From Actinostola sp. cb2023 (Eukaryota; Cnidaria; Anthozoa; Actiniaria; Actinostolidae): a DNA stretch of 64,000 bases. Both the position numbers and the translations under genes were made by a program. The DNA lies in NCBI GenBank assembly GCA_033675265.1, contig JAUJYZ010001008.1, forward strand, positions 1-64,000. The letters run 5' to 3'. Shown here in pieces: positions 21,001 through 34,600 of the stretch (within the stretch, counting starts at the first letter, position 1; each line of letters starts with the position of its first letter). The notes beneath the pieces are model-generated. The model did no database searches and was not told the DNA's origin. It saw only the letters and a list, made by a program, of their open reading frames with translations.

Positions 21001-21124
21001 ATTATAGATGTGTAGACAACCAGCTATTCATTTGTTTATCAGTTCTAGCACGATTATCATGCTAAACTTTCATCATCCCCTGTACACGGCTGGTAGACAA
21101 TCTCACCAAATATTCACTGTTTAA

Positions 21125-22972
21125 GAGTGGATGCCAGTAAGGATCGAGACTAATTCTTCAACTCAAAAAATTCGAATTTAATTTTCTTTCACCATATCAT
21201 TCCTTTAGATGACCTATTTTAGGGAAAAATACTAAAAAGTTCCAGCGATTTTTATTTTAGGAGAAATTTCCAGTTTTTAAAAACCCGTCTGTCGACCGAA
21301 AATTTTCGGCTAAATAATAAGCCAAATTTAAACAGTCGGTGTGTATTCGCCTCTAGCTCTACAACAATGACATTCAGTACACTGAATAAACGTTTCATGG
21401 TCTTTTCTACTGCATAATTTATTTTTCTGTAACTTTTGTAGTTGTTTTTCAAATTTGGTTTTAAAAAGGTATACTGAGCGCCATGAACGGAACGTTGAAA
21501 TATAGGCAATGTTTGAGATACGAAAAAGGAATCTGGTACATCAATTTTTGAAGAAAACGCCATGTCCCAGAAAAGCTTCACGTTTGCTCTTTCAGTTTAG
21601 AAAGTTTCAAGCTTGGGAATTCAATGTAGCATTTTTGAGAAATAAAACTATTAGGCTTGGGATTGCCAAAATTAGCATAATTTTCGTCCTGTGGCGGACA
21701 TTTTTTGTCGTTAAAACACAAAACTTAATTCCAAAATACGACTATCTTGCAATTTTAGTTGATCGCTGCCAACTGATAACAATCTTGGAGTTAATAAGAG
21801 TTATTTTCAACCATATTTGAGCTATTTCAGCCACATAAGCTCCTAAAATAGTGACAATTAGCATATTAATTGATCAAATATAAACACCGTTTCCGAAAAT
21901 TGTGGTTCTTCACTCTAAAATGCTTAGAGTTTGCTCCAAATAAGATTTACAAACAATTGCACTGATTTCCAGTTCAAACTGGCGCTTTATCATGAAGAGT
22001 TCGGATATTTTGACACGATGCTCCACTTTGTTGACAAACCAATTATGTAACGCAATGTAACTGCTGCAAGTCACGCTACTGCCCTTCGAATAACATTTTT
22101 GCGGCATGAAATAATAGTTTTAATCATAAAATATAATACTAAACAGAATTCATACTTGCTTGAATGGGTGAAATTTCGTATAAACGTTGTTTAAACAAAA
22201 TTCGTATTTTGCTGTTATCTGATCGACCATCTATGCTAATTTTAACTTTTGCGAGAGTTATTTACGACTATCGAAACACAAACATTGTTGAAAATCATTC
22301 CTATTGACTCGAACATTGTTTTCCATCAGCAGCAATCAACTAAAAATGCAAGATAGCCGTGCTTTGGCGTTAGGTTTTGTGTTTGGATGACAAAAATGTC
22401 CGCCACAAGACGAAAATTATGCTAATTTTGGCAGTCCCAAGCATAATAGTTTTATTTCTCAAAAATGCTACATTGAATTCCCAAGCTTGAAACTTTCTAA
22501 ACTGATAGAGCAAACGTGAAGCTTTCCTGGGGCATGGCGTTTTCATCAAAAATTTATGTACCAGATTCCTTTTTCGTACCTCAAACATTGCCTATATTTC
22601 AACGTTCTGTTCATGGCGCTCAGTATACCTTTTTAAAACCAAATTTGAAAAATAACTACAGAAGTTACAGAAAAATAAATTACACAGTAGAAAAGACCAA
22701 GATACGTTTATTAAGTGTGCTTAATGCCATTGTTGTAGTTCTAGAGGTGAACACACACCGACTGTTCAAAGTTGGCTTATAATTTAGCCAAAAAAATTAA
22801 GTAGACAGACGGGTTTTTAAAAACTGGAAATTTCTCCTAAAATAAAAATCGCTGGAACTTTTTAGTATTTTTCCCTAAAATAGGTCATCGAAAGGAATGA
22901 TATGGCGAAATAAAATTAAATTCGAATTTTTTGAGTTGAAGAATTAGTCTCGAGCCTTACTGGCATCCACTC
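21125..22972. mobile_element. 1.85-kb palindromic element flanked by TTAA
   Basis: The left end GAGTGGATGCCAGTAAGG at 21125 is mirrored at 22972, with TTAA directly outside both ends (21121-21124 and 22973-22976). The arms are near-identical for about 600 bp and continue with more divergence towards a centre near 22050. TTAA duplication points to Kolobok or piggyBac mobilisation; the GAG start fits Kolobok better. Mirrored ORFs (21252-21581 minus; 22516-22782 plus) encode nearly the same peptide (DSFFV.QTLPIFQRSVHGAQ), a consequence of the palindrome. Confidence 0.8.
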
Positions 22973-22976
22973 TTAA

Positions 22977-24838
22977 TAGTCGCTGAATATGTCGAGCTAG
23001 CTTTCGCTTTCTGAGTATACAGTAAGTACAATGCAACCAAGGAGAACGTATTGTACATGTATCACCAACCAAAGAACAGTTTGGGCGGCCATGTTGTTTG
23101 GTACCACTGCTGATCATAACTTCTGCGTGCTCCGAAAATCATCGGGACTAACACAAATCTCGATTGCAGCCAATAGCAAAATCCGCGACAGGAACCCCAT
23201 CTCAACACAGGCAGCAGGTAACTATAAATAGTGCCAGCTTCTTACAATATTGTGACCAGATACTTAGTAAATAAAAGAGATGAATATTGTATGGTCATTG
23301 GATGTCTAAATTTGTTGTTCACTTTGAGAGTTTGTCTTCACATTCGTGCAATAAAGTACTGTATCACTGACGTCAACGGTTAAGCAACTAGAAAAACAAT
23401 CCATATAACCAGAAAATGTACGAAGAATAGCTATCGAAAAGCAAACATATTCAAAGTTCGACACTTTCTTTGTGTACCAGCAAAGTATTACCCTGGTTCC
23501 AGAGGCTACTATTAGTGGGGAGCAAAGAATGGGGCCTGGGGAGGAGGAAAAGTAACCTCTGGCCTAATTGAACACAAACCTCACTTCCATGAGGACAGAA
23601 TTTGTCCTAACTTTTTGATTGGGTAATAGCAACCACGTGTTCTATTTTCGCCTGTGATTGGCTAGAATGTTTACATGGGAAAACCGGTTGTTGATGTTCA
23701 AGCTAGTACTGATATTTGAAACTTTGGCGGTTATAAACAACTTACTATTCTGATTCTCAGCGCATGTAAGGCATGGTTTTTTCGAAAAATTCCCCAAATT
23801 AAAGAGAAAAAATATTTTGAAACCACGCACTTGTACAATCTCAATCAAACTTGGCATGGTTCTTCTATTAAATAAGGGCTACGTTTTTACGCATTTGGTT
23901 TCCTTGGAAACGGTCACGTGACTACGCTAATTAACATAAATGAATGAAAAAAGTATGCTGTCTTTGCAAGCTCTGCGCACATTGTTAGAACACTCAATTA
24001 TCTTAATAAAAGGAACTATCTAATAGATGAAGTACTAAAATGTATCACTCTAATTGGAAAACTCGCATTTTATGTACTATTAACACAAGAGATCAGTTCG
24101 AAATTGGATTTTTGGTCTATCGGGCAAATTTCGAACTTTGCGAGTATTTATCGACCTAAATATTGAAGTTTTCCATCATATCCAATTAGGTCTAGTAAAT
24201 ACACACACAAACTAACTTTAAACCGAGTAAATAATATCTAGATTTATTAGATAGGTATATATTCAACGCCACTTAGTTCACTAACCATTTGCAAAGAATC
24301 GGAATGGATCGATTGTGCAGGCCCGCGTACAATAGGTAAGCGGTTGTTCTATGGAATTAAGTTTCCATGGATACAAGGATTGGAAGTTCAACAAAATGGC
24401 GGCCTCAATCGATGCAGAATGCTTGTTTGTGAATGTTTTTCGCCAATAATCTTCCTCAGAAAGAGTCCACAGAACACAATATTACTTGAAATGGCTTTGG
24501 AAAGGTCTATCAGAACTTGTAGTGCTATTATATTGTGAGTAATTCATTGATTTACGACAAAAATTCATACTTTGTCAGCTCAACTACGTCTATAGTAATA
24601 CTTGTTGTTGCACTTCTACTATTTTTGCCTGCCTGTTAGTTGTATTACGAAATTTCTAATAAAATCATTATCTCTGACATCTTCTGCGCATGTGTATTAT
24701 GGGTTAGTTTAAGCGGGAGATTTGAAGAAGTTATAGTTGTGGAATTAACGAGCGTTTCTCTATCGACATTTTCGACGTATTTTAAGCTATATTATCGTTG
24801 TTTGCGTACTGTATTCCTATACAAGGGTATATTCTGAG
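22977..24838. other. Region upstream of the 1313-residue gene
   Basis: No supported gene. An ATGGCGGCC start near 24395 opens only a short frame. A hairpin-like pair lies near 23490-23565. The part close to 24838 probably holds the 5' UTR or promoter of the downstream gene. Confidence 0.4.
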
Positions 24839-27800
24839 ATGGCAGGGACGTTTTTATGTCCGAATACTTGTGGTTTTGCTAGAGTAGTGGCTCTAGAGGT
24901 TGAAAGAGGGACGGTGCTGCAGAGAGATAAAGACGAGAGTAGCAACAAACATCAAGCTCGTTTGAAACTCGAACAGTACAAGCAATTCAAAGGCCACTTT
25001 TCTGGGGATGCTACAGTGGATAAGTTTTCAATCGAGTACTTAAAATTCCATAAGAGGCTCCCAGGATTGAAACAAGCATTCAACAAGTGGAATTCTAGAA
25101 AATCTACTGAAAAGTCCAAATACATGGATATATTTTCCCTGCAGAACTGGAAGAAACTTACTGAAGCACGAAAGAAAGAACACAGCTTGGCAAACTGCAA
25201 AGGTTGTGCTGTGAGGTATGCAGAAATCCAGGCTTACTTTCCTGTAAAATCTGCCATACTTAAGGGGAAAGCAAAACAAAATCCTGTGTTCGCTGCCGAA
25301 AGTGAAGCCCAAAAGTTGAAGACCAAATCACCCCCAGTCAAACCACTTTTAAAAGACATAACAAACACTGCAAAGGCAATTTACAATAAGGTGGATTCTG
25401 TGTTCCAGCAAAGCTTTAGTACAAGCTTTGCTGAAGCTTTGTCAAAAGTGACAGAACTAAATTTACAACACAATACAATAAATGAGAGACGTAAAAGAAG
25501 AAGGAAGCTATATCAAAACTCAAAGGAAAATATCGAGAAGCAAATGGAAGAGACTGCAATGTTAAGGTGAGTGCAATACATGAAGGTAGAGTGCAGACAA
25601 TCTATATTTGTAGAGGTAATCATACGGTTTCGAGTTCAATTTGGAAATAATTTGCACGAATGTGTTTTTCAAAGAGTATCAAAATTGCACGAGCGCGTAG
25701 GGCGAGTGCAATTTGAGCTCTTTGAAAAACACACGAATTAATAATATTCATGAAAAAAAAGTAATTTGCACTGCAGTGCATATTAAAGGTAATTTGCACT
25801 GCAGTGCAAATTACTTTTCAACTGCACTACTGCAAGCCAATCAGAATCGAGTATTTTTTTTCATGTATATTATTAAGCGTGAAACAGTACTTAAACTATA
25901 GCAGTGCAGTAAAAGCACTAAACAATAGAAAATAGAAATAACACAATTCAGTGAGCTATTTAGTTGTAGTGCTATTTCACGATTAACTAGCTACATAAAA
26001 ATGTACGTCTTCACTCATAATACAAAATAATACAATCAAAAATACAATCAATAATAATATTATAATAAATTATAATGATCAATAATTATTATAACAATCA
26101 CAAATCAAACAAATGTTGTCAGTAAATTAATTAATTTATTATGCTGAATTCACATTACGTTCACATACACTGTACCATACATAATTTTGGTATCATCATA
26201 TTTTATTATCAGATGTTATGGCGGTGGGCAATCACTAAGTGCATGGCAACGCAGTCGACTGGCAAAATCCTTTGAAACAAAGGGATCTGCAAAACGGAGA
26301 AGAGAGGAAGTAATTAGTAATGAATTGGAGCCCAATAGAAAAGTTGTAAAGAAAGATCATACTGGGAGCATTGACAACATTGAATGGGACAAAAAGGCAT
26401 TAAAGTTAGAAGTTGAAGGCTTTGAAGACAACCATATCATCAACTGGAAGAGGTTGGCTGTGAAATACAATGTCTGCAACAAGGCAGGGCAGCTTGCTTG
26501 CAATGGAGGCCAGATTGTTAAAGAGTGGCTAGTTTCACATGGTGTTAATGTAACTCGCTTTGAAACAAAACGAAAACAGTCCACCGATGTAAGTCCCATC
26601 ATCAGACGAAAGAAAAGAAAAGGTCGAGGAGGAGAAATAAGTGTTCCTACTGAGGTGTCTCCCCAAAAACTCAAAGAGCAGTTGAAAGAAAAGATCAAAT
26701 CTGGGGAGTACACAGTTGGTGAAATGATTGTACCCCAAAAGGTAATATAAAATGCTGACAATAATATTAGAGTGCTTGTGATAAACCCGTGAAACAAAGT
26801 GTACTAATTAGAGTGCAATAGTCAGATAAACACAATAGAAAACAAAAGAATTAGAGTGAAGTAGTGCTAAATATAATGCTAAAGTGTATTTCACGGGTTT
26901 ATGAAAACCACTCTATTAATACATCTGACTAAATTGCATGCACGCTAAACATAATGTGCAGTTCCATAAAATATCTGCAGTCTGTTATGGTTCAAATTTC
27001 CTCACTGAACTCAACGAGTGCTGATAACACCACGTACACTGTACATGCACAGTACATGTAACATGTATTAATGATTTACATTTTTTTCTTCCCAGTATGA
27101 GAAACTTATTCTAACCAAGGATCTCAAGATAGAGAAAATTGAATTTGAAACTGAAGGCAGAAAGACACCTCTTATGGATATAAGAAAAAACATGCTAAAA
27201 AAGCACAAAGAGTACATGAGAGATCACAGTGACAGCTACTACAATGAAATGAATGAATATGATATCAAAGAAAAGCTAAAAGAGTTAAACGAATTACCTG
27301 AAAACAAGAACAATCAACCCCTTGATTTAGAGCAAATACGAAAAAAACTCCAAACCCTGGAAAGAACAAGAAATCTACTTGTCTGGCTTGACAATTCAAC
27401 CGTTGCCAACCATGGGTATCTTGTTTGCTTAGTCACCTGTCTTTATGATCCTGCAGTATTCTATACAGATGCAGAGTACAGAATTAAGACAGGGAAAACA
27501 GTTAATATCCAGAACATAATTGAACAGCCTGAGCTCCATTTCATTGCACGATGTGGCAGTTCAGACAGTGAGCTTCTGCTCTACTCAGAAACAAGGTTAG
27601 CTTGTGTTCAAGAACTTAAACATGACTGTGCTCAATACACTGACAAACTTAGATTTTGCCATGGAGACAGCCCACTAAGATCATTTGAGGCAGGCCAACA
27701 GAAGGGTGGCAACTACTTCTGTGCCACTTGTGATGTACATTGTGACATGACATATGAAATAGACCATGTCCTCAATAAGAAACCGATTACACTACAGGCT

Positions 27801-29780
27801 AGACAAGATTGTATCTTACAAGGTGCAGTTGCAAGGAGACACTCACTTCAGTTGAAAGCCAAGCCATTGAAAGCTTTAACAAAGCAGCAACTGGAGGAGG
27901 AATTAGCTTCCCGACGAATATATGAGGGCAAAACTAAGCAAGAGCTACAGGATCTGCTTACCAGAGAAATGCATGGCATGCAACGTGTACCAGCCCTTAT
28001 AATGAATAATCCAAAGGCAAATCTTAAAGACATTGGCCTTGGTGATTATGAAATATTGCCAGCAGAACCATTGCATGACATTGGTCACCACATAGAGAAC
28101 TTCCTGATTGAGTACCCAAGGCACCTGTCAACTGCAGAGAGTACACTGCTCGACGAGACAGTAGAGCTGTGTATTGGTGGCAAAGACAGCAAGAGATGTG
28201 TCGATTACCGTACAACACTAGTAAAAACAGCAGGAGTTGCTCACCAATCGGGCATAATGTCAAAGGAAGCACTTTTGGCAATCGATTCGTTAGTAGAAAT
28301 ACAACGCATCCTGTACTCAGATGAACATAATCGATCACCTGCACTCATACTACGCTACTACAACCAGTGCTGGCTACATTCCATGACTCTGAGAAACTGC
28401 ATTGTCAAGCAACCAAAAAAGCTAACCCTCAGGAAAATGTTTGGAGTATATTTCCACAATCTGTCATCACATGCTGGTCTTATGCTACGAATCATATCTG
28501 GTCAAGCAGCAAATGCAGAGGGACAAGAACGCATATTCAATCACATCAAGAGAATAACCAAACACACAAGCAACTACCACCCTGGACAGATAATTCCAAA
28601 CTTGTTTATTCGTTTACAAGCTGAAAAGGAGATGGGATTACAAGGAGACGATGCTGGCCGTCAACAAGCCCACATCAGCAAGCTTGCTCAGTGTTTACCA
28701 GAACGCTCAAACACATGTATTCCAATATCAATGATCAAGAAGAACAGCAGAGAATGGCAAGCACACCTCCAGCAAATTAGTGACTACCTTGTTGAGGGTG
28801 AGGGTGTCTGGTGGATGAAGGAAGATGAGATGGTAGAATTCTATGATGTAACCAAGCATCCAACTCAACAACAATTTGGCCCACAGCTTCACCATTTCAG
28901 ATCGAGCAATTTACAACACGAGGCTACCCATCTTGACCAGTGCTGGGCACAATGCATTGATGAGAATGTTATCATCCCAACTCATCTGATACGAGTAGAC
29001 CAAGATAATGGAAGTACACATAAAATATTCACTGACTACCTAGGAGATGAGTTACCTGCAGCAACTCCAGAACCTGAACATGTACATGTAGATACACCAG
29101 TAGACACTGTGTCACTTGAACTTCACGAAGTTTCAGAAGCCCAAAGCAGTACTGACACCCAGAGCACAGAAATACACACAACAGACAATCTACTAGAGAA
29201 CCAGGATGAGGAAGAGGAGGAAGAGGAAGAGACAATTTTAAGTATCTTGCCAGCAGAGGACGAATTAATAAATGTCTGCGAGCCTATTGAGTGTACAAGT
29301 ACATGTACAGATGTTCAGGACGTGACTGGAGCAATTAGTTCAATTCAGCCAACCGTTAATTCAGCAGCTGGACAATCACTGACAGATACTAATACTGATA
29401 CTTCTAATTATGAAATACAGACTCACCTGGGAAAGGCATTGCAAGTTGTGATAGGCAATACTAAAGAAGTGAAAGAACTTGACCAAAAGCGTCATCAGCT
29501 GAAATTGTTGCAAAAACAAAATAGTAAGACCAAAAATTACAAACACTTGGAGGACAAATATAAAGATGACATTGCCCACATTCAAGTTAGGGTATTAGCA
29601 GAGAGTAGAACCCTCCAATCAGATCTAATAACATGGGAGCAAGGATATATACTAAAGAATGACCTCAAAGCACCATCATCTGCTCAAATAAATTCTGACA
29701 AAGATGCTTCAATTCTACTTAAGAAACTGAAGTACGCTAAAGCTCTTCTGAAAGAATGGAACATTAACTTCCATAATTAA
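24839..29780 (+). CDS. Unclassified 1313-residue protein, three exons
   Basis: Exons 24839-25566, 26213-26741 and 27096-29780. The junctions AAG|GTGAGT...TTATCAG and AAAAG|GTAATA...TTCCCAG keep the frame (phase 2, then phase 0). No stop or shift interrupts it. Exon 1 encodes a basic, helical N-terminal part with a NCKGC pair. Exon 2 contains a KR-rich nuclear-type region around RRKKRKGRGG. Exon 3 has a Cys/His cluster (YFCATCDVHC, about residues 627-635), a SAP-like helix pair (LTKQQLEEELASRRIYEGKT, about 680-700), a conserved-looking EPLHDIGHHIENFL block (about 743-756), and later EGQERIFNHIKRITKHTS, a Glu-rich acidic tract and a coiled-coil C terminus. I recall similar unnamed proteins in cnidarians and sponges. 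The layout suggests a transposase-derived or DNA-binding nuclear protein, but no known superfamily is recognised and no transposon ends were found. Confidence 0.8.
25654..25877. mobile_element. Two adjacent hairpin MITEs in intron 1
   Basis: The first (25654-25738) folds on GTGTTTTTCAAAGAG and a complementary arm, with GCACGAGCGCGTAGGGCGAG at its tip. The second (25738-25877) has TTAATAATATTCATGAAAAA mirrored at its far end and two GCACTGCAGTGC palindromes inside. Confidence 0.7.
26768..26915. mobile_element. MITE in intron 2
   Basis: Inverted ends TAGAGTG...GATAAACCCGTGAAA at 26768 and the mirrored TTTCACGGGTTTAT...CACTCTA ending at 26915. A diverged relative lies after the gene near 29885-30115. 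Confidence 0.7.
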
Positions 29781-30230
29781 CTGTAGTGTAAATATGACAG
29801 AATACTGTAAATGCTCAAATAAGTTTATAATATAATTGACCCATAGGTTTTAAGTATTTTATTATTATTTATTTTATTCTCATATTAGAGTGCATTAGAG
29901 AAAAGCGTGGAAACTGAATAACTAATAACATGTAACCACATGTAAATAGCACGTCTAATGATACAAGAGAAAAAAGAGAAAAAACATAATTTAGCACTAA
30001 TACAATGTAGTTAGTGACTAATAGTCAAAACAAAACAAAAGAAAACAATGGAATTAGTGTCTAGTAATACAATGTATCTACTTGGCTAATACATGTATCT
30101 GTTTCACGGGTTACATGTAAGTGCCATCACTCTGCCATCACTCATGTTTACTAGATATATAGCTTAGATAGTTTAGACAGCATTTAAACAGGGAAGAGCC
30201 ATTTTTCAACATGGATCTGTTTAATAAACC

Positions 30231-30292
<62 letters not shown>

Positions 30293-31653
30293 AGTTAGTA
30301 CTTAATTTCACACTTTTTTAAATTGCACTCTACATGTATTTAGTTAATTGTAAATATATACATTGTATATACATGTAGGTTATTAATCTTAGCTGTACAT
30401 AAAATAATGTTGTTAACCGCCACAGACAATTAGTGGAGATTGGCGCTATACAAATGTCATGAATGTATTATACCCTGATTATCTGTAAATACAACAGTTA
30501 CTGTAAAATAATGATTGTAGAAACAGTGAGGAGACAAATACATATTGTTTAAAAAAATTGCAAATAATGTAAATGAATGCTATATTTAACTTAATAGTGG
30601 TTAAAAATTATTTATTTACTTTAAACAGTAAATGAAAGTTTTTCAGTGCATCACAATATAACGTTTAATGTAAATAATTAGGTGATAAATACAAATCACC
30701 TACAGACTAACCTTATTATATAGCATTGGAAGTTATTCATCATACACTACAGTACATGTATACTGATTGTTCATACACTGTACTAAACAAGCACCATGCA
30801 TGCATCATCTGCAGCTGAAATATACAATAGCCAGTGTATTTTTACGTGTAATAAGCTTACATGTAAGAACTTATAAAGATTAATTAATATGAAGCCTCAA
30901 AGTTCAAAGCAGTGCATACGTGTATAGTAAAGTGAAAAGATAACTTGAACGAGACAAATCATACACTATAGAGCTCCAACAAATAGAGACAAAAATCTGA
31001 AAGATAGATTCATCATTTCATACGACAAAAGTAGAAAATAGACAGCTTCACTGGTTTACATTTGCAAATTATTTATGCAAGTACGAATACATACCTTTCA
31101 AAATAATCTACACCAGAACGGCAGAAGTCTCCAGAACTCTCAAGGCAGAAGAAATTTATATAATACCTTCCATTTTGCGATTAAAACGATCGAAACAAAG
31201 CAGTATTTCACGAAAACATAATCTCCCCGTGATCCCAACGAGACGCCATATTTAATTTCAATACTAGCGTTCGTTGCTAAGACAACCTAGGTCCCAGGAC
31301 CCCGAGAGAAAAATCATCGCTGAAACTGAACTGAAACTGAAACTGAAGCCGTGCCTTAGATGCGCTGAGATCAACAGAACACGACTGATCAATATATCAC
31401 ATCATAATTAATGATTCTTTGATTCGAAGTCGAAAAACCATTTAAGTGCCGCAAATACCTCCGCACTTGTACAATTAACCAATCAGAATTAACCACACGC
31501 GAAAGTTAACAAACGGGTTTTCCCCCTGGTGTTACGCAGTTTAGATCAAGCCTTTGCTCGCTAAACACACAGCCACACTTTAGAGGAGAACGATAGATTT
31601 GCACATCACTCTGTGCCACGTCGAACCGGCCGCATAGCTTTTGCAGAAAGAAA
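29781..31653. other. Intergenic region between the 1313-residue gene and the peroxidase
   Basis: Holds the 3' UTR of the upstream gene, a MITE-like relic (about 29885-30115), a TTA microsatellite, AT-rich sequence with several ACATGT palindromes, and the probable peroxidase promoter. No further gene recognised. Confidence 0.45.
30232..30291. repeat. (TTA)n microsatellite
   Basis: About 20 uninterrupted TTA units following AATAAACCG. This looks like the tail of a retroposed element with a polyadenylation-like signal. Confidence 0.85.
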
Positions 31654-34600
31654 ATGAGAGGCACCTTGGTAGTCGTTTTGGTGATGGCAGCCTGCCTCGC
31701 GCGGGTTTACATGTTTGAAACAAGAGAAGATCAAACTCTTCAGTCGCAAGAAACAGAACCTCAAGAGTTCCAAGGTACTTGTGCAATTTCTTGTTTTTCC
31801 ATTTTTGTTTCATTCAATTTCACAACTGCTGTTCGTTTCTTTTACGACCTATTATATATACAGCGATTTGCAAAAATTCTGTAAAAGCAATATATATCAA
31901 TATATCGGGTGCATTGTGGGTAATTTTCATCATAAAATTGATGAATAAGTCCTCTAAAGTTCAAATTTTTCAATTGTTTTTTCACATACATACTACAAAG
32001 GTTACTTGGGTTTAGATTCAGGTTTAATAATAGCTAAAATCAAAGAATTAGGATTATGCAAATTACTATATATCGATATATTAGGATTTTACATAATTTT
32101 TGCAAATCGCTGTATACCGAAATTAAAGTTACAGCATTAAATATTAGAGTAAGTTATTAAGCGTTAAATAGCTGGGAAAATCTATATTAAAGGGACATTT
32201 ACCGCCGTTCAAATGAAACCTTCCCTGCAGAGACCTTCGTCTTCCAACAAGGAAAGAAATCGAAACCGGAATTTCAGTCGCAACTGCATATACATGTAGC
32301 CGGAATGAGAAAAGCCCACGGCAGATACCGTGTATTATAAAACAAAATTGACCGTTGATTTATAGTTTTTCCATGCGCGCATTCAACGAAGGCAATGCTA
32401 GTGATATACTATAGGAAAACCATTCTTTAGTTTTAGATCACGAAGAACCTGTAAAACGCGTTGAAGACGTCCCTGGTCTCACCGAGGACATACTGATCGA
32501 TACGATTAACGAAGCAAAGAAGGAGACCCAGGAGGAAGAAGCGAAAACTCCTCGAGTTGAACAACGTGATGGTGCACCACAAACCCACCAAAGTGCGCAT
32601 TACAGACGCTTTGTACCAGAGCTCGAACCCGTGCGAATTAGCGCCATGGTGAAGGAAAGAACCATCAAGAAACTAGCGGAAAAACTGGGGTAGGTTTACG
32701 AGAATTTTCTGGTCTCAAAATAGTTAGTCCAACCCCTGGCTCGCACAGCGCTCAAACAATTTGACGGAATTGTTGTTGATATTCCATCAACATCAACATC
32801 TACATCATGTAAGATACCACTCAACTTTTGATAAAGATATAATCATTAGTGTTAAGCCTTATTTTATGCCGGACTATCCGATTTGCGTCGAGGTTTATTT
32901 CAAACGGAAGAATATTTAAGAACTATTCGCCGAAGGCGAAAGTGATTATTGGTGAATGTTAGACCGAAGTCGAGGTGAATATTCACCATAATCACTGAGC
33001 CTGAGGTGAATAATTGTTTTAGTATAATTTTAGACTTGAATATCAGAGAAAAGACGGATTAAGAAAACCCGTTTTATTGGTACTTTCGCGTTGGTGATTT
33101 TACTTCCGCTCTCGAAAACGAAACTCTATATTCACTGTCTAAAATTATGCTAAAAGTTATTATTATTTAGCATTAACCATCCAGTGGTCTATCGCAAATC
33201 CTTCAATCTGATTGGTTCGCTACTAGTGGTCTATCAGCTCATAGACCCCGAGTAGAGGTAAACAAACAAAATGGCCGCTTCGTCGTCGCTTTTTGCTAAT
33301 GTTTCGGAGGAGTTTTTCCACGAATTATTGTCTGTTGCTTAAGCTTGTTTCTGTCATTTTCTACTGACCTACTGGATGGTTTATGCTAAAACAATTAAAC
33401 TACTCGTTCTCGTTTTCTATGAGGATAGTCAACTCGGCGCTATGTGCCTCGCCGTTGACTATTGCCTCATAGAAAACTCGAACTCGTAGTCTAATTGTTA
33501 AATGGACAACCACTGGATATGAGCAAACGCGCGCTCTGATTGGCTACAAAAATAAAACCAAATGTTATATTTCTCACAATCCAGTGGTTGTCTATATAAT
33601 AATAAAACAATTATTCCACTCAATCTCATCGTACATGGCTGATAGCTAACTCGACTAGCGCCTCGTTGGCTATCAGCTCATGAGTACGACTGATCGATTT
33701 CGTGGAATATTTGTTAAATATATGAGGTGTATTATGGATACCGCATAGTGAGATGTAATTCAAATAACTTTTACAAATATTTTGACCCCAATGATAACAC
33801 GAGACAATATACTGAAGACAACGCATGCTGTCATCCGTGAATGCATTTCTGCGGGCTTGTCCTTCACACAGGGAGCCCAACATAATACGTTACTAAGCAC
33901 AGGGAGCCCAACATATTAAGTATTTCGCGCTCGCGCTCTACCACAGGAAACCCATCAAAAAAAGACGCGCATATGCAAATATCTTTTTTTTTCCCCTCAG
34001 AAGCAATGGTTGGGCTGCCTGTGGCCGAGTACGAAAAGATGCGCGTGCACACGACAGATATAATTATTTGATTCAGTCAAGCAAGCCATAGACATGTTGT
34101 TTTCTGAAGCAAATAGGCTACCGAAATGGCTGGAAATTGTTTTCAAAACTTGCTTTCTAATTACACTTCTTACATAGTTCTGAATATTCAGTGATAACAA
34201 GATGGTATATATATACACACACTCTTCAAACCGTGGAATTTCGTTGGAGATTGCATTTCTACATAAGTTTCCAACCTTGGAAAATTAAAGCCTTGAAAAT
34301 GTTCAAAGCCAATTTACAGCGAATTTCCGAGGTTTGAAGTTCACGCGTTTTTCTGGTGATACACACTAATCCGTTCAGTAAATCGTTTTAGATTGAGCCA
34401 TAAAGAAGGGGCAAGTGCACTGGAAGGCCTGGAAAGTCCTTCTCATAATTGTCTGCCAATACCCCCAGAGAATCCAAGAAACACGGTGCCACCCAGCAGC
34501 TATCGAACAATCGATGGAAGGGGAAACAACAAGAAACACGTTGAATATGGAAGAGCACATACTCCATTCACGCGTCTACTTCCAGCGGAGTATTCTGACG

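Noticed and set aside
27848..29585. Antisense and frame-shifted ORFs inside the large exon
   Set aside because: Shadows of the 1313-residue protein; no independent features.
33626..34218. Short ORFs in peroxidase intron 2
   Set aside because: They overlap MITEs and lie in an intron whose flanking exons join in phase.
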